Shown piece after piece: positions 10,601-21,390 of a stretch of DNA of 64,000 nt. How positions within the stretch are numbered: position 1 is the first letter of the stretch; each line of letters starts with the position of its first letter. The stretch comes from Aquarana catesbeiana (Eukaryota; Chordata; Amphibia; Anura; Ranidae). The stretch spans positions 60,621,431-60,685,430 of the forward strand of contig NC_133328.1 of NCBI RefSeq assembly GCF_042186555.1, read 5' to 3'. A program made the translations under genes and the position numbers. Below the pieces are notes generated by a model that worked only from the letters and a program-made list of their open reading frames with translations, was not told the origin of the DNA and did no database searches.

Positions 10601-11199
10601 TAGCTACATATGCATGGTGCATCAATTCACAATGAACCCCAAGGTACTTAAAATTGCACATTACCATTTTTTCTAATGCAGCGCACATTCGGCACTCTAC
10701 AATGCAGGTGCTTTGCATAGTGGGCTGGAGTGCCGTTAAAAATGAGTGGCAGCACAATGCATGTTATGGACACAGAGGTGTGAATGTGGCCTTAAACTTG
10801 TATCTAGCCTCTTAATGAATCTATCTGCTATTTTTAAAGTCCAGTAAAAAAAAAAAAGCCATGGTGGTGTAGCACCCTCCCAGTTGGGCTGTTAGGAAAA
10901 TGTAGTTTTTGGCTCCACTGTAGGGATCGGAGTGGTGGTTGATTGTTTGGTCGCCTCAGGATTTCTAGGCTGAGAGTTTGATTGCTTCCATCTGCCTCTG
11001 GATGAAGCTACCAGACCATACGGAAGGAGATTCAAATGACCAGCTGAATATTAATTATGGCCTGGCCAATCCCTGGAAGGGGGCATCCAAAAGATGGCTG
11101 AGGAGGTGATAAATGTACAAGATCCCTGAGCAGAGTGTTCTTTCCTCCTCAGGGAGGGTTCTGGTACTTCGTGGGCTGTGGTCCTTAGGAGAAGGATCA

Positions 11200-11784
11200 T
11201 TAAAGGGTAACTCCACTTTTGTGGGGAGAAAAAAAAGCAAATAAAATAATAATAATAATAATAATATAGCATATACAATTGCGACTCAAGTCATATTGTA
11301 TTTTAAATGAATGTTATTAAAAATTACCTTTCTTTTTCAGTCTGCAATCTGTCATTTTCTGTAAAATGCAATGCAATATTGCTACCTGGAGGTCTTCTGT
11401 TCCCAGAATGTGTATAGAATGCCCATTAGACACATTATTTCCCACTTGTGTGATTGGCTCACTGATTTTCCCAGAAGTCTGATTTTTGGCATCCCCTGCA
11501 GCAAAAATGTCATTTTTAGTGAGATGCTTCCTAGATACTAGGAAATCACCTCTAAATGGTTGCAGGCCCTTCCTCATTAGAGCCCTGCAGGTGCAGCAGC
11601 TGATTGATAATTATGAAACCACTCCTTTTATATTATTTTTCCACATGGACACAAACACACAGGGATTTCTTAAGAATAACAAAAGGTAGGAATCTGCATT
11701 AAAGTTTGTTAAAATCCCTGCACTGTACATAGATTACCCAGAGGGGAATGTTTTTTTCTCAACAAAAATGGAGTTACTCTTTAA
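11200..11784. mobile_element. Non-autonomous DNA element (TTAAAGGGTAACTCCA ends)
   Basis: Inverted ends TTAAAGGGTAACTCCACTTT and AAAAATGGAGTTACTCTTTAA frame about 585 bp. It includes an (AAT)n tract at about 11244-11264. Non-coding; superfamily unassigned. Confidence 0.55.
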
Positions 11785-12149
11785 GGCAAGAAACCACTGT
11801 TTGGGCCTCAGCATTTACTGCGCTAAGGGGCCAAAGAAGACAGCTACAAAGAGGATACCTGCTGAACGACACTGTATTAGAGTCAAGGACTGGAATGCCA
11901 TCTGCATTTTTGAGGACCCAGGCTGGGTGGCAGACAGTACTTAGAACACTGCGAATAGGGATCTTCTTGGGGATTGACCATTGTGTAGAGGAAAGAATCA
12001 GTTGCTAGCGATTGCCCTGTGGTCAACAGCTATGGGGCCTTAGATATTCTGACATCCCTAACTACCTCCAGAGAAGGTGAGATTGAAAGACTTGCGAGAA
12101 GTTAGTTCTTTTTTTTATTGCTGCTGATCACTTTAAATATCTTGTGACC

Positions 12150-12584
12150 TTAAAGTATATGTAAACCCTCATCTTGAAAAACATCCCATTCAGTTGAAAA
12201 TTAAACTGAAAGGCAAAACATTTGCGTATGCATATAAAATACATTATAAATACGCTTTTCTCCTTTTTCTATAAGTGATCACATACCCTTTGTTCTCAGC
12301 TGCATAAGGAGCTCAGAGAGCTGGAGGAGGAGAAACAGCAGTACACTGACCTTCCCAGTGAATGGCTGTGCGGGTGGTGGGGTGATTCAGAAAAAGTCTG
12401 GTCATTGGAGGGGAGCAAGTTGAGTTCTCAGCACAGCTAAAGGAAAGCAGAGGAACTGGCAGGAACATCGGGTATTTCACCCAAAAGAAGCAATACAAAG
12501 AGAGCAGGATACTTTTTCATACAAGTACATGGTACAGCAGGCACATATCAGGGATATGAACTTTTGGGTTTACATATTGTTTAA
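12150..12584. mobile_element. Non-autonomous DNA element (TTAAAGTATATGTAAACCC ends)
   Basis: Left TTAAAGTATATGTAAACCC and right GGGTTTACATATTGTTTAA are inverted repeats about 435 bp apart. No coding content. Confidence 0.6.
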
Positions 12585-12902
12585 ACCCCTCTCCTGTTAT
12601 ATTTTTTGAGCAATAAATCCTAAAACACACTCCCTAAACTGCGCTTTAATTGTTGGTATGCTGGGGTGACTGGTGGCCTCTGTACTACATAGGGAGAAGC
12701 TGTCTGTTGCCGGTGGGGGTGAGTGCTACTATAAAAAAAAAAAAAAAAACACACACTTGGTTTTAACAAAATATTTTTTGCCGTAACTTGAGGCATTGCA
12801 AGGGGTTGTGTCCTTTGTCCACATACATTGTGCTATACTGTGTCCCTCACTTTAGAAAGTTTACCTCTGGTTTGATCTGGTTGACTAGTTCAGTGATCAT
12901 AG

Positions 12903-13150
12903 GCGTTGATTTACTAAAGGCAAATAACCTTTGCACTTTGCCTTACTAAGCTCTGGAGCAGTTGCTCCAGAGCTTAGTAAATGAGGTAAAGCTTCACTTT
13001 GCAAAGAATACCCAATCACTTGCAACGAAAATTAAAAAAAAAGCATTTTTGCTTGCACTTGACTGGATGATGAAAGTCAGCAGAGCTTCTGCTCATTTAC
13101 TAAGCTCGTTGTAAAGTGTACAGTCTATTTGCCCTTAGTAAATGAACCCC
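12903..13150. mobile_element. Palindromic MITE, GTTGATTTACTAAAGGCAAA family, copy 1
   Basis: Ends CGTTGATTTACTAAAGGCAA and CCTTAGTAAATGAACCCC are inverted; CTCTGGAGCAGTTGCTCCAGAG forms a perfect internal palindrome. CATAGG occurs on both sides and may be the target duplication. Other copies: 19514, 21468, 23668, 26728 and 37890. Confidence 0.65.
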
Positions 13151-13479
13151 CATAGGGGGGGAATCTGTTTTTTTCTTTTCAGTCTGCTGGATGTATAATA
13201 AACAACTACCCATTTACGGCCAGCTTAAAGTGGTTATATACCTTAGACATGAAATATGAACAAAGCATATCACTCAGAAATTACACTTAGAGCTCTGGAT
13301 ACAGACAAGTACATATTTTAGTCTGCTGCCCTGTTTCTCTGCTATCTGCATTAGTCAATTCTGACAAGTTTTCCTTTCACCAAGAGAAAAAAGGCGACTG
13401 GGGAGGGATCTCCAGCACACAGCCTGTGACTGACAGCCTCAGCTCTGTTCTTGTGTCCTGTGCGAAGGGGGGTGTGTCC

Positions 13480-13946
13480 CTTCCTTGGCAATCTTGTTAT
13501 AGCCTAGGCCATCTTTATGTAGAGCAACAATTCTTTTTTTCAGATCCTCAGAGAGTTCTTTGCCATGAGGTGCCATGTTGAACTTCCAGTGACCAGTATG
13601 AGAGAGTGAGAGTGATAACACCAAATTTAACACACCTGCTCCCCATTCACACCTGAGACCTTGTAACACTAATGAGTTACGTGACAAGGGAGGGAAAATG
13701 GCTAATTGTGCCCAATTTGGACATTTTCACTTAGGGGTGTACTCACTTTTGTTGCCAGCAGTTTAGACATTAATGGCTGTGTGTTGAGTTATTTTGAGGG
13801 GACAGCAAATTTACACTGTTATACAAGCTGTGCACTCATTACTTTACATGGTAGCAAAGTGTCATTTCTTCAGTGTTGTCACATAAAAAGATATAATAAA
13901 ATATTTACAAAAATGTGAGGGGTGTACTCACTTTTGTGAGATGCTG
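13480..13946 (-). pseudogene. Tc1 element fragment: transposase N-terminus and end
   Basis: On the minus strand, ATG at 13576 opens MAPHGKELSEDLKKRIVAL followed by HKDGLGYNKIAK. This is the start of the paired-like helix-turn-helix domain of Tc1 transposases. It breaks off after IAK near 13480. The terminal repeat ends GTGTACTCACTTTTGTGAG then ATGCTG, with TA at 13947-13948. Only about 32 codons of the roughly 340-residue transposase remain. Confidence 0.7.
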
Positions 13947-13964
13947 TATGTATGTGGGATTTTT

Positions 13965-14136
13965 TCATGTTTTATTTTTAATACATTTGCAAAAATTTTA
14001 AACAAACTTCTTTCATGTTGTCATTATGGGGTGATGTTTGTAGAATTTTGAGGAAAATATTAATTCATTTTGGAATAAGGCTGTAACAACAAAATGTGGA
14101 AAAGTGAAGCGCTGTGAATACTTTCAGGATGCACTG
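13965..14136. mobile_element. Tc1-like terminal fragment
   Basis: The right terminal-repeat sequence ACAAAATGTGGAAAAGTGAA, then GCTGTGAATACTTTCAGGAT, ends GCACTG before TA at 14137. This matches the usual terminal repeat of a common vertebrate Tc1 group. No coding sequence is left. Confidence 0.55.
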
Positions 14137-14330
14137 TATGTTGGCAGCAGCAGGGTTTTTTTTTTTACTCACTTCCAACTGCTGCAGCAGCTAAGAATGT
14201 GTGTAAATCTGACAAGCCGATTGACGGCTGTGAGATGGAAGCAATCAGTTAGTTTTACACTAGGGGAGTTTTTGTCCCCTATGTAATATAAAAAAAACAA
14301 TGCAGTAAAAAGTTACCACATAAACATTTA

Positions 14331-14754
14331 TGCCGCGTACACACGGTTGGACTTTTCAACCGGACTGGTCCGACAGACTTTCCAGCGGACTTCCGACTGA
14401 CTTTTTATTGAACGGACTTGCCTACACACGATCACACCAAAGTCCGACGGATTCCTACGTGATGATGTACACCGGACTAAAATAAGGAAGTTCATAGCCA
14501 GTAGCCAATAGCTGCCCTAGCATTGGTTTTTGTCCTTCGGACTAGCATAAAGATGAGCAGATTTCTGGGTGCGGCGGAGTTACGACGTAAAGATTTGAAG
14601 CATGTTCCAAATCTAAAGTCCGTCAGATTTGCGACTGGAAAAGTCCGCTGAAGGTCCGGTGAAGCCCACACATGATCGGATTGTCCGCCGGATTTGGTCC
14701 GTCGGCGTCCGTCGGACAAGTCCGGTTGAAAAGTCCGACCGTGTGTACGCGGCA
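14331..14754. mobile_element. Harbinger-type MITE (TGCCGCGTACACACGG), copy 1
   Basis: Terminal inverted repeats TGCCGCGTACACACGGTTGG and CCGACCGTGTGTACGCGGCA lie 424 bp apart. Flanking triplets are TTA (left) and TAA (right). It is related by inversion to 62416-62861. The TGCC.CGTACACAC termini are shared with the Harbinger element starting at 52617. Confidence 0.75.
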
Positions 14755-15235
14755 TAAAAATTCTACCCCCAAAAAACTTTTTGAAGCATTGATTGCCCTA
14801 CTTACATATCGCTGGAGGGAGAGCAATAATCCTAGGGCCGTTATACATGGTTAACTCCAAACTGATGACCCGTAGGGACGTTTAAAATGTCACCTATGGA
14901 AAATTTAGCATGGTTCATTGCCAGTTCACATGTGCACACAATATTAAAGCATGAAATGATGGGTATCTATTTACTCTGCGCAACCTCATCTTTTAGGATT
15001 CATGCACACTGTCAAGCATTTGGGTGTGAATGGATTCCATTGGCCAGAACATTAATTTATTTTGGTCACTGGAATACATTAACATTCAAACCTACCTAAA
15101 TTAATCTAGAGTTTAGATGCGTTTACGCGCATCAAGCATTTTTTTCTGCTCAAAAGCTCCTGAGTGTGCTGGCGATGGATTTTTTCTTTTGGAGCCTGTA
15201 AACGTTCTTCTGCTAATACACCTGTAAATGCCTAA

Positions 15236-15823
15236 GTGTGCTTGGACAGGCCCCCACAGAGCCCTGATCTCAACATCATGGAGTCTGTCTGGGATTACAT
15301 GAAGAGACAGAAGGTTTCGAGGCAGCCTACATCTACAGAACTGTGGTTCGTTCTCCAAAATGCTTGGAACAACCTACCTGGCGAGTTTCTTCAAAAACTG
15401 CACAACTGCACTATGCACAAGCACTGGGGAAGGTTTACTAAAACCGGTGCACCCAGAATCTAGGATAGCTGTGCATAGTAACCAATCAGCTTCTAACTTC
15501 AGCTTGTTCAGTTAAGCTTTGACAATAAAACCTAGAAGTTGAATGGCTGCTATGCACTACTGTGCCAGATTCTGGGTGCACCAAATCCCCCCCACTGTGT
15601 GTACCTAGAAGAACTGATGCTGTTTTGAAGGCAAAGGGTGCTCACACCAAATATTGATTTGATTTGGATTTTTCTTCAGTTCATTTACTTTCCATTTTCT
15701 TCATTGATAAAAGTAAACTATTAACATTAATAACATTAGTAATAGAATATTAATAATTCTATTACTGAAGTATTCGTAATTTACAGCATTTTTTCAAACA
15801 TGCCTAACATTTTTGCACAGTAC
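15236..15823 (+). pseudogene. Tc1 transposase C-terminal fragment split by a MITE
   Basis: PPQSPDLNIMESVWDYMKRQ (with the catalytic E in NIMES) and NAWNNLPGEFLQKL are typical Tc1 C-terminal motifs. The frame is interrupted at 15425-15597 by a palindromic MITE. It resumes as PRRTDAVLKAKGAHTKY and a stop near 15655. The terminal repeat ends near 15823 with ATTTTTGCACAGTACTA. It belongs to a different Tc1 lineage from the 9.8-kb fragment. Confidence 0.75.
15425..15597. mobile_element. Palindromic MITE (GCACCCAGAATCT / GCACCAGATTTTG group)
   Basis: Inverted ends around GGTGCACCCAGAATCT and AGATTCTGGGTGCACC enclose AACCAATCAGCTTCTAACTT. The same core occurs at 38157-38329. The MITE is inserted into the Tc1 coding region. 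Confidence 0.6.
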
Positions 15824-15946
15824 TATACTTTCATGTATGATTCAAGAAGAAAGCTGTCATCTTTGTGCTATACAGTATCCATTTATTATCAAGGAACAGT
15901 ATACAGCCATACAAAAAGCCTATAGGTTTCAGCCAAGTAGACCTAA

Positions 15947-16314
15947 GGCCCCATTCACACCTGAGTTTGGCCTTTTTGAGCTTTTTTACTGCGTTTTGTC
16001 GCGCGTATTTGCGCGTTTCCATGCAGTGTTTTCCGGCGTTCTTGAGCTTTGGCGCTTTTTTTATTAGCCAATAGGAAAAATGATCATCTGTTTCATCATT
16101 TGTTGTCATCTGCTTCCTGCTCCAAAAACGCCCACATCTACCCGATTCAAGCGAAAAAAAGGGTCCAGAACTTGTTTGAGCTTCAGGCGTAGGGCTTCAG
16201 GCGTTTTGGAGTGGAGATGTGAACCATCTCAATAGAGAATAATGGAATTTTTCCCCTCCAGCGTTTTGTAGCTTGAGGCTTCAAGCTACAAAACGCTCAG
16301 GTGTGAATGGGGCC
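15947..16314. mobile_element. Palindromic MITE (GGCCCCATTCACACCTGAG ends)
   Basis: GGCCCCATTCACACCTGAG and CTCAGGTGTGAATGGGGCC are perfect inverted ends. Flanks read TAA and TTA. The interior has GCGTTTTG / CAAAACGC self-complementary stretches. Non-coding. Confidence 0.65.
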
Positions 16315-16367
16315 TTAGTCCTGGATCATATGCATACTTTCTGTAATGTCTATAGCAAAAAAATGTT

Positions 16368-16855
16368 TTTAAACCGGGGTTCCACTCAAATTTTTAACTT
16401 AATCTTACCCCCTTCAGATAATTGCATAGCTGTTGAAATGTCGCACAAATTTTTTTTTTATCGCTGTAATTACCTTTATATTGTACTTTATTGTGGCACT
16501 TCCTGTCTCTCCTCCCATGGGAGTAGGCGTGTTTATTGCCTTTCCCCGGCGCCGCACTGTCTCCTGGGAGCTTAGTGTCAGGCTTCCCAAGATTCAGTGC
16601 GGGAACAATGATCATGCGTGTGAACAAGCTGTGAATGAACAGCATTCACCGCATCCAGGAAATCAATGCTTGTGGGCTTCACATGCCCACAAGCAAGATG
16701 GAAACAGCCAGCATCACATTTTTAAAGTTATTCTTCAGTATGAAAACAGAGGCGGAAATATTACACCCAAACTGTGAGTATTATTTTGGGATTAGCAAAG
16801 TGTCTCAATGACCTAAAAAAAAAAAAAAGATTGGTCGCCGGACTCCCACTTTAAG
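16368..16855. mobile_element. Non-autonomous DNA element (TTTAAACCGGGGTTCCACTC)
   Basis: The left end AAACCGGGGTTCCACTC and right end GGACTCCCACTTTAAGG are imperfect inverted repeats. The hairpin CTTGTGGGC / GCCCACAAG lies at 16667-16694. Non-coding. Confidence 0.45.
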
Positions 16856-17129
16856 GAGTAGGTAAGAGTTCAGGGTCATGGTCAGCCACACTGTAACTGA
16901 AAAATATTTTTGACTCCAAAAGACCAAAACGATACATACTGTTTTTTAGCAGGGCTTTATAGCATTTAAGTAGGTATTTTTCAGGGTTTTTTTCACAAAT
17001 ATGTAACTTTAAAGAGTACAACAGTGCCATCTGCTGATATAAAACAAACTTTATTCAGCAGTGAAGAAAACATTGTATTAACATACTAAACAACTGAGAA
17101 GGATCAAATTAGCAGTATAACATGAACTC

Positions 17130-17220
17130 ATACAGATTTCCTAAAATTAGAGCTCTAGGATGCATCACTAGAGGGGTCACCAGCAAGTGGAAGGAAGTTC
17201 TGATTCCTTTACAGTATATA
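17130..17220 (+). repeat. 63-bp minisatellite, left remnant
   Basis: CATCACTAGAGGGGTCACCAGCAAGTGGAAGGAAG then TTCTGATTCC matches the tandem unit at 21005-21390. The TATATA near its end is where Tc1 copy A is inserted. Confidence 0.65.
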
Positions 17221-17434
17221 CAATGCCTTGAAAAAGTATTCACACCCCTTTACATTTTCCACATTTTGTCATGTTACAACCAAAAACGTAAACATATTTT
17301 ATTGGAATTTTATATGATTGACCAACACAAAGTGGCACATAATTGTGAAGTTGATGAAAAATGATAAATGGTTATCAACATTTTTTACAAATAAATATCT
17401 AAAAAAGTGTGGCGTGCATTTGTATTCAGCCCCC

Positions 17435-18857
17435 CTAATTCAATACTTTGTAGAACCACTTTTCACTGCAATTACAGCTGCAGTCTATTGTAGATCTAGA
17501 CAGTGACATTTTTTCCCATTCTTCTTTGCAAAATATCTCAAGCGCTGTCAGATTAAATGGAGAATGTCTGTGAAGAGCAATTTTCAAGTCTTGCCACAGA
17601 TTCTTAATTGGATGTAATTCTGGACTTTGACTGCGCCATTCTAACACATGAATATGCTTTGATCTAAACCATTCAATTGTAGCTCTGGCTGTATGTTTAG
17701 GGTCGTTGTCCTGCTGGAAGGTGAACCTCCGCCCCAGTCTCAAGTCTTTCGCAGACTCTAATGCCCCGTACACACGATCGGACTTTCCGACAACAAAATC
17801 CATGTTTTTTTTCCCGACGGATGTTGGCTCAAACTTGTCTGGCATACACACGATCACACAAAGTTGGTCGGAAATTCCGAATGTCAAGAACGCGGTGACG
17901 TACAACACGTGCAACGAGCCGAGAAAAATGAAGTTCAAGAGCCAGTGCTGCTCTTCTGCTTGATTCCGAGCATGCGTGGCACTTTGTGCGTTGGAATTGT
18001 GTACACACAATCAGAATTTACGCGAACAGATTTTGTTGCCGGAAAATTTGAGAACCAGATCTCAAATTTTGTGTGACGGAAATTCCGATGGAAACTGTCT
18101 GATGGAGCCCACACACTGTCGGAATTTCCGACAAAAGGCTCCCATCGAACATTTTCCATTGGAAAATCCAACCATGTGTACGGGGCATAACAGCTTTTCT
18201 TATAAGATTGCCCTGTATTTGGCTCCATCCATCTTCCCAGCAACTCTGTCCAGCTTTCCTGTCCCTTCTGAAGAATAGCATCCCCACAATATGATGCTGC
18301 CACCACCATGTTTTACGGTGGGGATGGTGTGTTCAGGGTGATGTGCAGTGGTAGTTTTCCGCCACACATAGTGCTTTGCTTTTAGGCCAAAAAGTTCAAT
18401 TTTGGTCTCATCTGACCAGAGCACCTTCTTCCACGTGTTTGCTGTGTCCCCCACATGGCTTCTTGCAAACTGCAAACGGGACTTCTTATGGCTTTCTTTC
18501 AACAATGGCTTTCTTCTTGCCAATCTTCCATAAAGACCCGATTTGTGGCGTGTATGACTAATAGTTGTCCTGTGGACAGATTTACCCAACTGAGCTGTGC
18601 AGCTCCTCCAGAGTTACCATGGGCCTCTTGGCTGCTTCTCTGATTAATGCTTTCCTTGCCCAGCCTGTCAGTTTAAGTGAAGGGGCATGTCTTGGTAGAT
18701 TTGCAGTTGTGCCATACTCTTTCCATTTTCGGATGATAGATTGAACAGTGCTTCGTGAGATGTTCAAAGTTTGGGATATTTACTTATAACCTAATCCTGC
18801 TTTAAACTTCTCTACAACTTTATCCCTGACCTGTCTGGTGTGTTCCTTGGCCTTCAT
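17435..18857 (-). pseudogene. Tc1 transposase, full-length but inactivated
   Basis: Read from ATG at 18857 on the minus strand, the helix-turn-helix region (VVEKFKAGLGYK, then ISRSTVQSIIRKWKEYGTT) leads to the catalytic domain: WSDETKIELFG (first Asp), QQDNDPKHTA (second Asp) and RSQSPELHPIKNLW. In the last motif the usual catalytic Glu of NPIENLW is Lys. Inactivating changes are an in-frame TAA after GYK near 18781, another after SSVG near 18582, insertion of a 426-bp MITE at 17762-18187, and the Glu-to-Lys change. Without the MITE the length is about that of normal Tc1 transposases (around 340 residues). Confidence 0.85.
17762..18187. mobile_element. Harbinger-type MITE (TGCCCCGTACACACG) with TAA duplication
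   Basis: Ends TGCCCCGTACACACGATCGG and its inverted partner ending GTACGGGGCA are flanked by TAA on both sides (17759-17761 and 18188-18190). It interrupts the Tc1 transposase. It shares subterminal blocks (GACAACAAAATCCATG, GATGTTGGCTCAAACTTGTC) with 30021 and 63183. Confidence 0.85.
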
Positions 18858-19221
18858 GATGCTGTTTGTTCACTAGGGTTTTCTAACAAACCTCTGAGGG
18901 CTTCACAGAACAGCTGTATTTATACTGAGACAAAATTACACACAGGTGGACTCTATTTTCTAGTTAGGTGACTTCTGAAGGCAATTGGTTCCACTAGATT
19001 TTAGTCAGAGTATAGGAGGCTGAATACAAATGCACGCCACACTTTTCAGATATTTATTTGTAAAACATGTTGAAAACCATTTATCATTTTCCTTCCACTT
19101 CACAATTATGTGCCACTTTGTGTTGGTCTATCACATAATATCCCAATCAAATACATTTACTGTACCTTTTTGGTTGTAACATAACAAAATGTGGAAAATT
19201 TCAAGGGGTATGAAGGCACTG

Positions 19222-19286
19222 CAGATCTTTAGTTATCACTAGAGGGATCACCAGCAGAAGGAAGGAGGTCCTGATTCCCCCATATA
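19222..19286 (+). repeat. 63-bp minisatellite, middle remnant
   Basis: One unit (GATCTTTAGTTATCACTAGA ... GGAGGTCCTGATTCCCCCATA) is left between the two Tc1 insertions, showing that the array was continuous before they arrived. Confidence 0.75.
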
Positions 19287-19513
19287 CAGGTGCATCTCAA
19301 AAAATTTGAATATCATCAAAAAGTTAATTTATTTCAATAATTCAATTCAAAAAGTAAAACATATATTATATAGATTCATTACACACAGAGTGATATATGT
19401 CAAGCATTCCTTTTTTTAATTTGAATGATTATAGGTTACAGTTAGTGAAAACCCCAAATTCAGCATCTCCGAAAATTACAATATTGCGAAAAAGGTTCAA
19501 TATTGTAGACTTG

Positions 19514-19806
19514 GTGGGGTTGATTTACTAAAGGCAAACAGACTGTGCACTTTGCAAAGTGCAGTTGCACCCTGCAAGTGCAGTTGCTCCAGAGCTTGGT
19601 AAATGGGGTAAAGGTTCAGTTTGCAAAGAATACCCAATCACATGCAAGGAACATAAAAAAAAATGCATTTTTGCATGACTGGATGATGAAAGTCAGCAGG
19701 TCTCCACTGCATTTACTAAGCTCTGGAGCAACTACTCTTGCAGAGTGCAATTGCACTTTGCAAAATGCACAGTCTTTAGTAATTTTCCTTTAGTAAATCG
19801 ACCCCA
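19514..19806. mobile_element. Palindromic MITE, GTTGATTTACTAAAGGCAAA family, copy 2
   Basis: Inverted ends GGGGTTGATTTACTAAAGGC and TTTAGTAAATCGACCCC; internal palindromic GTGCACTTTGCAAAGTGCA-type blocks. Inserted in Tc1 element B. Confidence 0.7.
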
Positions 19807-19862
19807 TTGTGTCACACTCTAATAAGCTAAAACACCTTTAAAGGTTTTCTGAGCCTTTAAAT

Positions 19863-20010
19863 CAGGGGTCTTCAAACTGCGGCCCTCCAGGTGTTCAGGA
19901 ACTACAATTCCCATCATGCCTAGTCATGTCTGTGATTGTCAGAGTTTTACAATGCCTCATGGGATGTGTAGTTCTGCAACAGCTGGAGGGCCGTAGTTTG
20001 AGGATCCCTG
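19863..20010. mobile_element. hAT-type MITE with perfect 8-bp duplication
   Basis: CTTTAAAT lies at 19855-19862 and at 20011-20018. Ends CAGGGGTCTTCAAACTGCGG and (inverted) CAGGGATCCTCAAACTACGG frame 148 bp. The near-palindrome includes CTACAATTCCCATCATGCC. The 8-bp duplication and CAGGG ends are typical of hAT elements. Confidence 0.9.
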
Positions 20011-20092
20011 CTTTAAATGGTCTCTCAGTCTGGTTCAGTAGGTTACACAATCATGGGGAAGACTGCTGACTTGACACTTGTCCAGTAGACAG

Positions 20093-20745
20093 TCATTGAC
20101 ACCCTCCACAAGGAGGGTAAGTCACAAATGGCTATTGCTAAAGAAGCTGGCTGTTCACAGAGTGCTGTATCCACGCATATTAAGAGAAAGTTGAGTGGAA
20201 GGAAAAAGTGTGGTAGAAAAAAGGTGCACAAGCAACAGGGATAACTGCAGCCTTGAGAGGATTGTGAAGCAAAGGGCATTCAAGAATTTGGGGGAGATTC
20301 ACATGGAGTGGACTATGGCTGGTGTCAGTGCTTCAAAGAGCCACTACACATAGACATATCCAGGACATGGACATGCGTCAAGCCACTCCTGAACCAGAGA
20401 CAACGTCAGAAGTGTCTTACCTGGGCTAAGGAGAAAAAGGGACTGTTGCTCAAAAGTCCAAAGTCCTCTTTCCGGATGTTGGTAAATCTTGCATTTCATT
20501 TGGAAATCAAGGTCTCAGAGTCTGGAGGAAGAGTGGAGAGGCACAGAATCCAGTGTGAAGTTTCCACAGTCAGCGATGATTCGGGGAGCCATGTCATCTG
20601 CTGGTGTTGGTCCACTGTGTTTTATCAAGTCCAAAGTCAGTGCAGCCCTCTACCAGGAAATTCTAGAGCACTTCATGCTTTCCTCTGCAGTAAATCATGC
20701 AAATGTAGCCCGACCAAGCGCATACTATACGGTACAAGGACATAC
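20093..20745 (+). pseudogene. Tc1 element B transposase, degenerate
   Basis: Pieces of a Tc1 protein can be followed in more than one frame. A helix-turn-helix segment near 20110-20190 encodes KSQMAIAKEAGCSQSAVS. Near 20400 comes RQKCLTWAKEKK. Near 20605-20690 GVGPLCFIKSKVSAALYQE and ILEHFMLSSA correspond to the region just before the second catalytic Asp. The protein then breaks off, so the second and third catalytic residues are missing. Stops occur around 20245-20260. Confidence 0.65.
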
Positions 20746-21004
20746 TTTTTAGTAATACACAATTTATGTAATACAAATCCTTTTTTTTTATTGGTCTTAT
20801 GTAATATTCTAATTTTCTGAGATACTGAATTTTGGGTTTTCACTAGCTGTAAGCCATAGTCATCAAAATTAAAACAAATGAATGCTTGAAATATATTACT
20901 CTGTGTGTAATTAATCTATATAATATATGTATTTCACTTTTTAAATTGAATTATTGAAATAAATTAACTTTTTGATGATATTCTAATTTTTTTAGATACA
21001 CCTG

Positions 21005-21390
21005 TAGATCTTTAGTTATCATTAGAGGCATAGCCAACAGGAGGAAGGAGGTCCTGATTCCCCTATATAAATCTTTAGTCATCACTAGAAGGGTCTCCAC
21101 CAGGAGGAAGGAGGTCCTGATTCCCCTATATAAATCTTTAGTCATCACTAGAAGGGTCTCCACCAGGAGGAAGGAGGTCCTGATTCCCCTATATAAATCT
21201 TTAGTCATCACTAGAGGGGTCTCCACCAGGAGGAAGGAGGTCCTGATTCCCCTATATAAATCTTTAGTCATCACTAGAGGGGTCTCCACCAGGAGGAAGG
21301 AGGTCCTGATTTGCCTATATAGAATTTTAGTTATCACTAGAGGGATCATCAATGGGAAGAAGGGATTTCTGATTCCTCCATAAAGATCTT
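21005..21390 (+). repeat. 63-bp minisatellite, main array
   Basis: About five to six copies of a 63-bp unit (GGTCCTGATTCCCCTATATA, AATCTTTAGTCATCACTAGA, GGGTCTCCACCAGGAGGAAG). Because 63 is a multiple of 3, the minus strand stays open as a repeated 21-residue peptide (GIRTSFLLVETPLVMTKDLYR less its last residue, then repeated); no coding role is implied. The last units are more diverged. Confidence 0.9.

Larger units (their letters stand above)
17221..19221 (-). mobile_element. Tc1 element A (2.0 kb, with nested MITE)
   Basis: Imperfect terminal inverted repeats begin CAATGCCTTGAAAAAGTATT on the left and CAGTGCCTTCATACCCCTTG on the right (read inward). Both continue into TTCCACATTTTGT. TA precedes the left end; the right flank is CA, apparently a mutated TA. 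It is inserted in the 63-bp minisatellite. The minus-strand transposase gene is broken (next entry). Confidence 0.8.
19287..21004 (+). mobile_element. Tc1 element B with two nested MITEs
   Basis: Terminal inverted repeats CAGGTGCATCTCAAAAAATT (left) and CAGGTGTATCTAAAAAAATT (right, inverted) both continue into GAATATCATCAAAAAGTTAA and are flanked by TA. It interrupts the 63-bp minisatellite at the TATATA of a unit. Nested inside are a palindromic MITE (19514-19806) and a hAT MITE (19863-20010). Confidence 0.85.

Noticed and set aside
10867..11199. Solo LTR starting TGTAGCACCCTCCCAG
   Set aside because: The start resembles the LTR-like sequence at 30775, but no end, target duplication or polyadenylation signal could be fixed.
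20951..21352. 133-residue repetitive open frame on the minus strand
   Set aside because: The 63-bp tandem unit is a multiple of three and happens to lack stops; translation of a non-coding array.
21005..21390. Regularly spaced repeats resembling a CRISPR array
   Set aside because: Units are contiguous without unique spacers, and the sequence is vertebrate; a minisatellite explains it.
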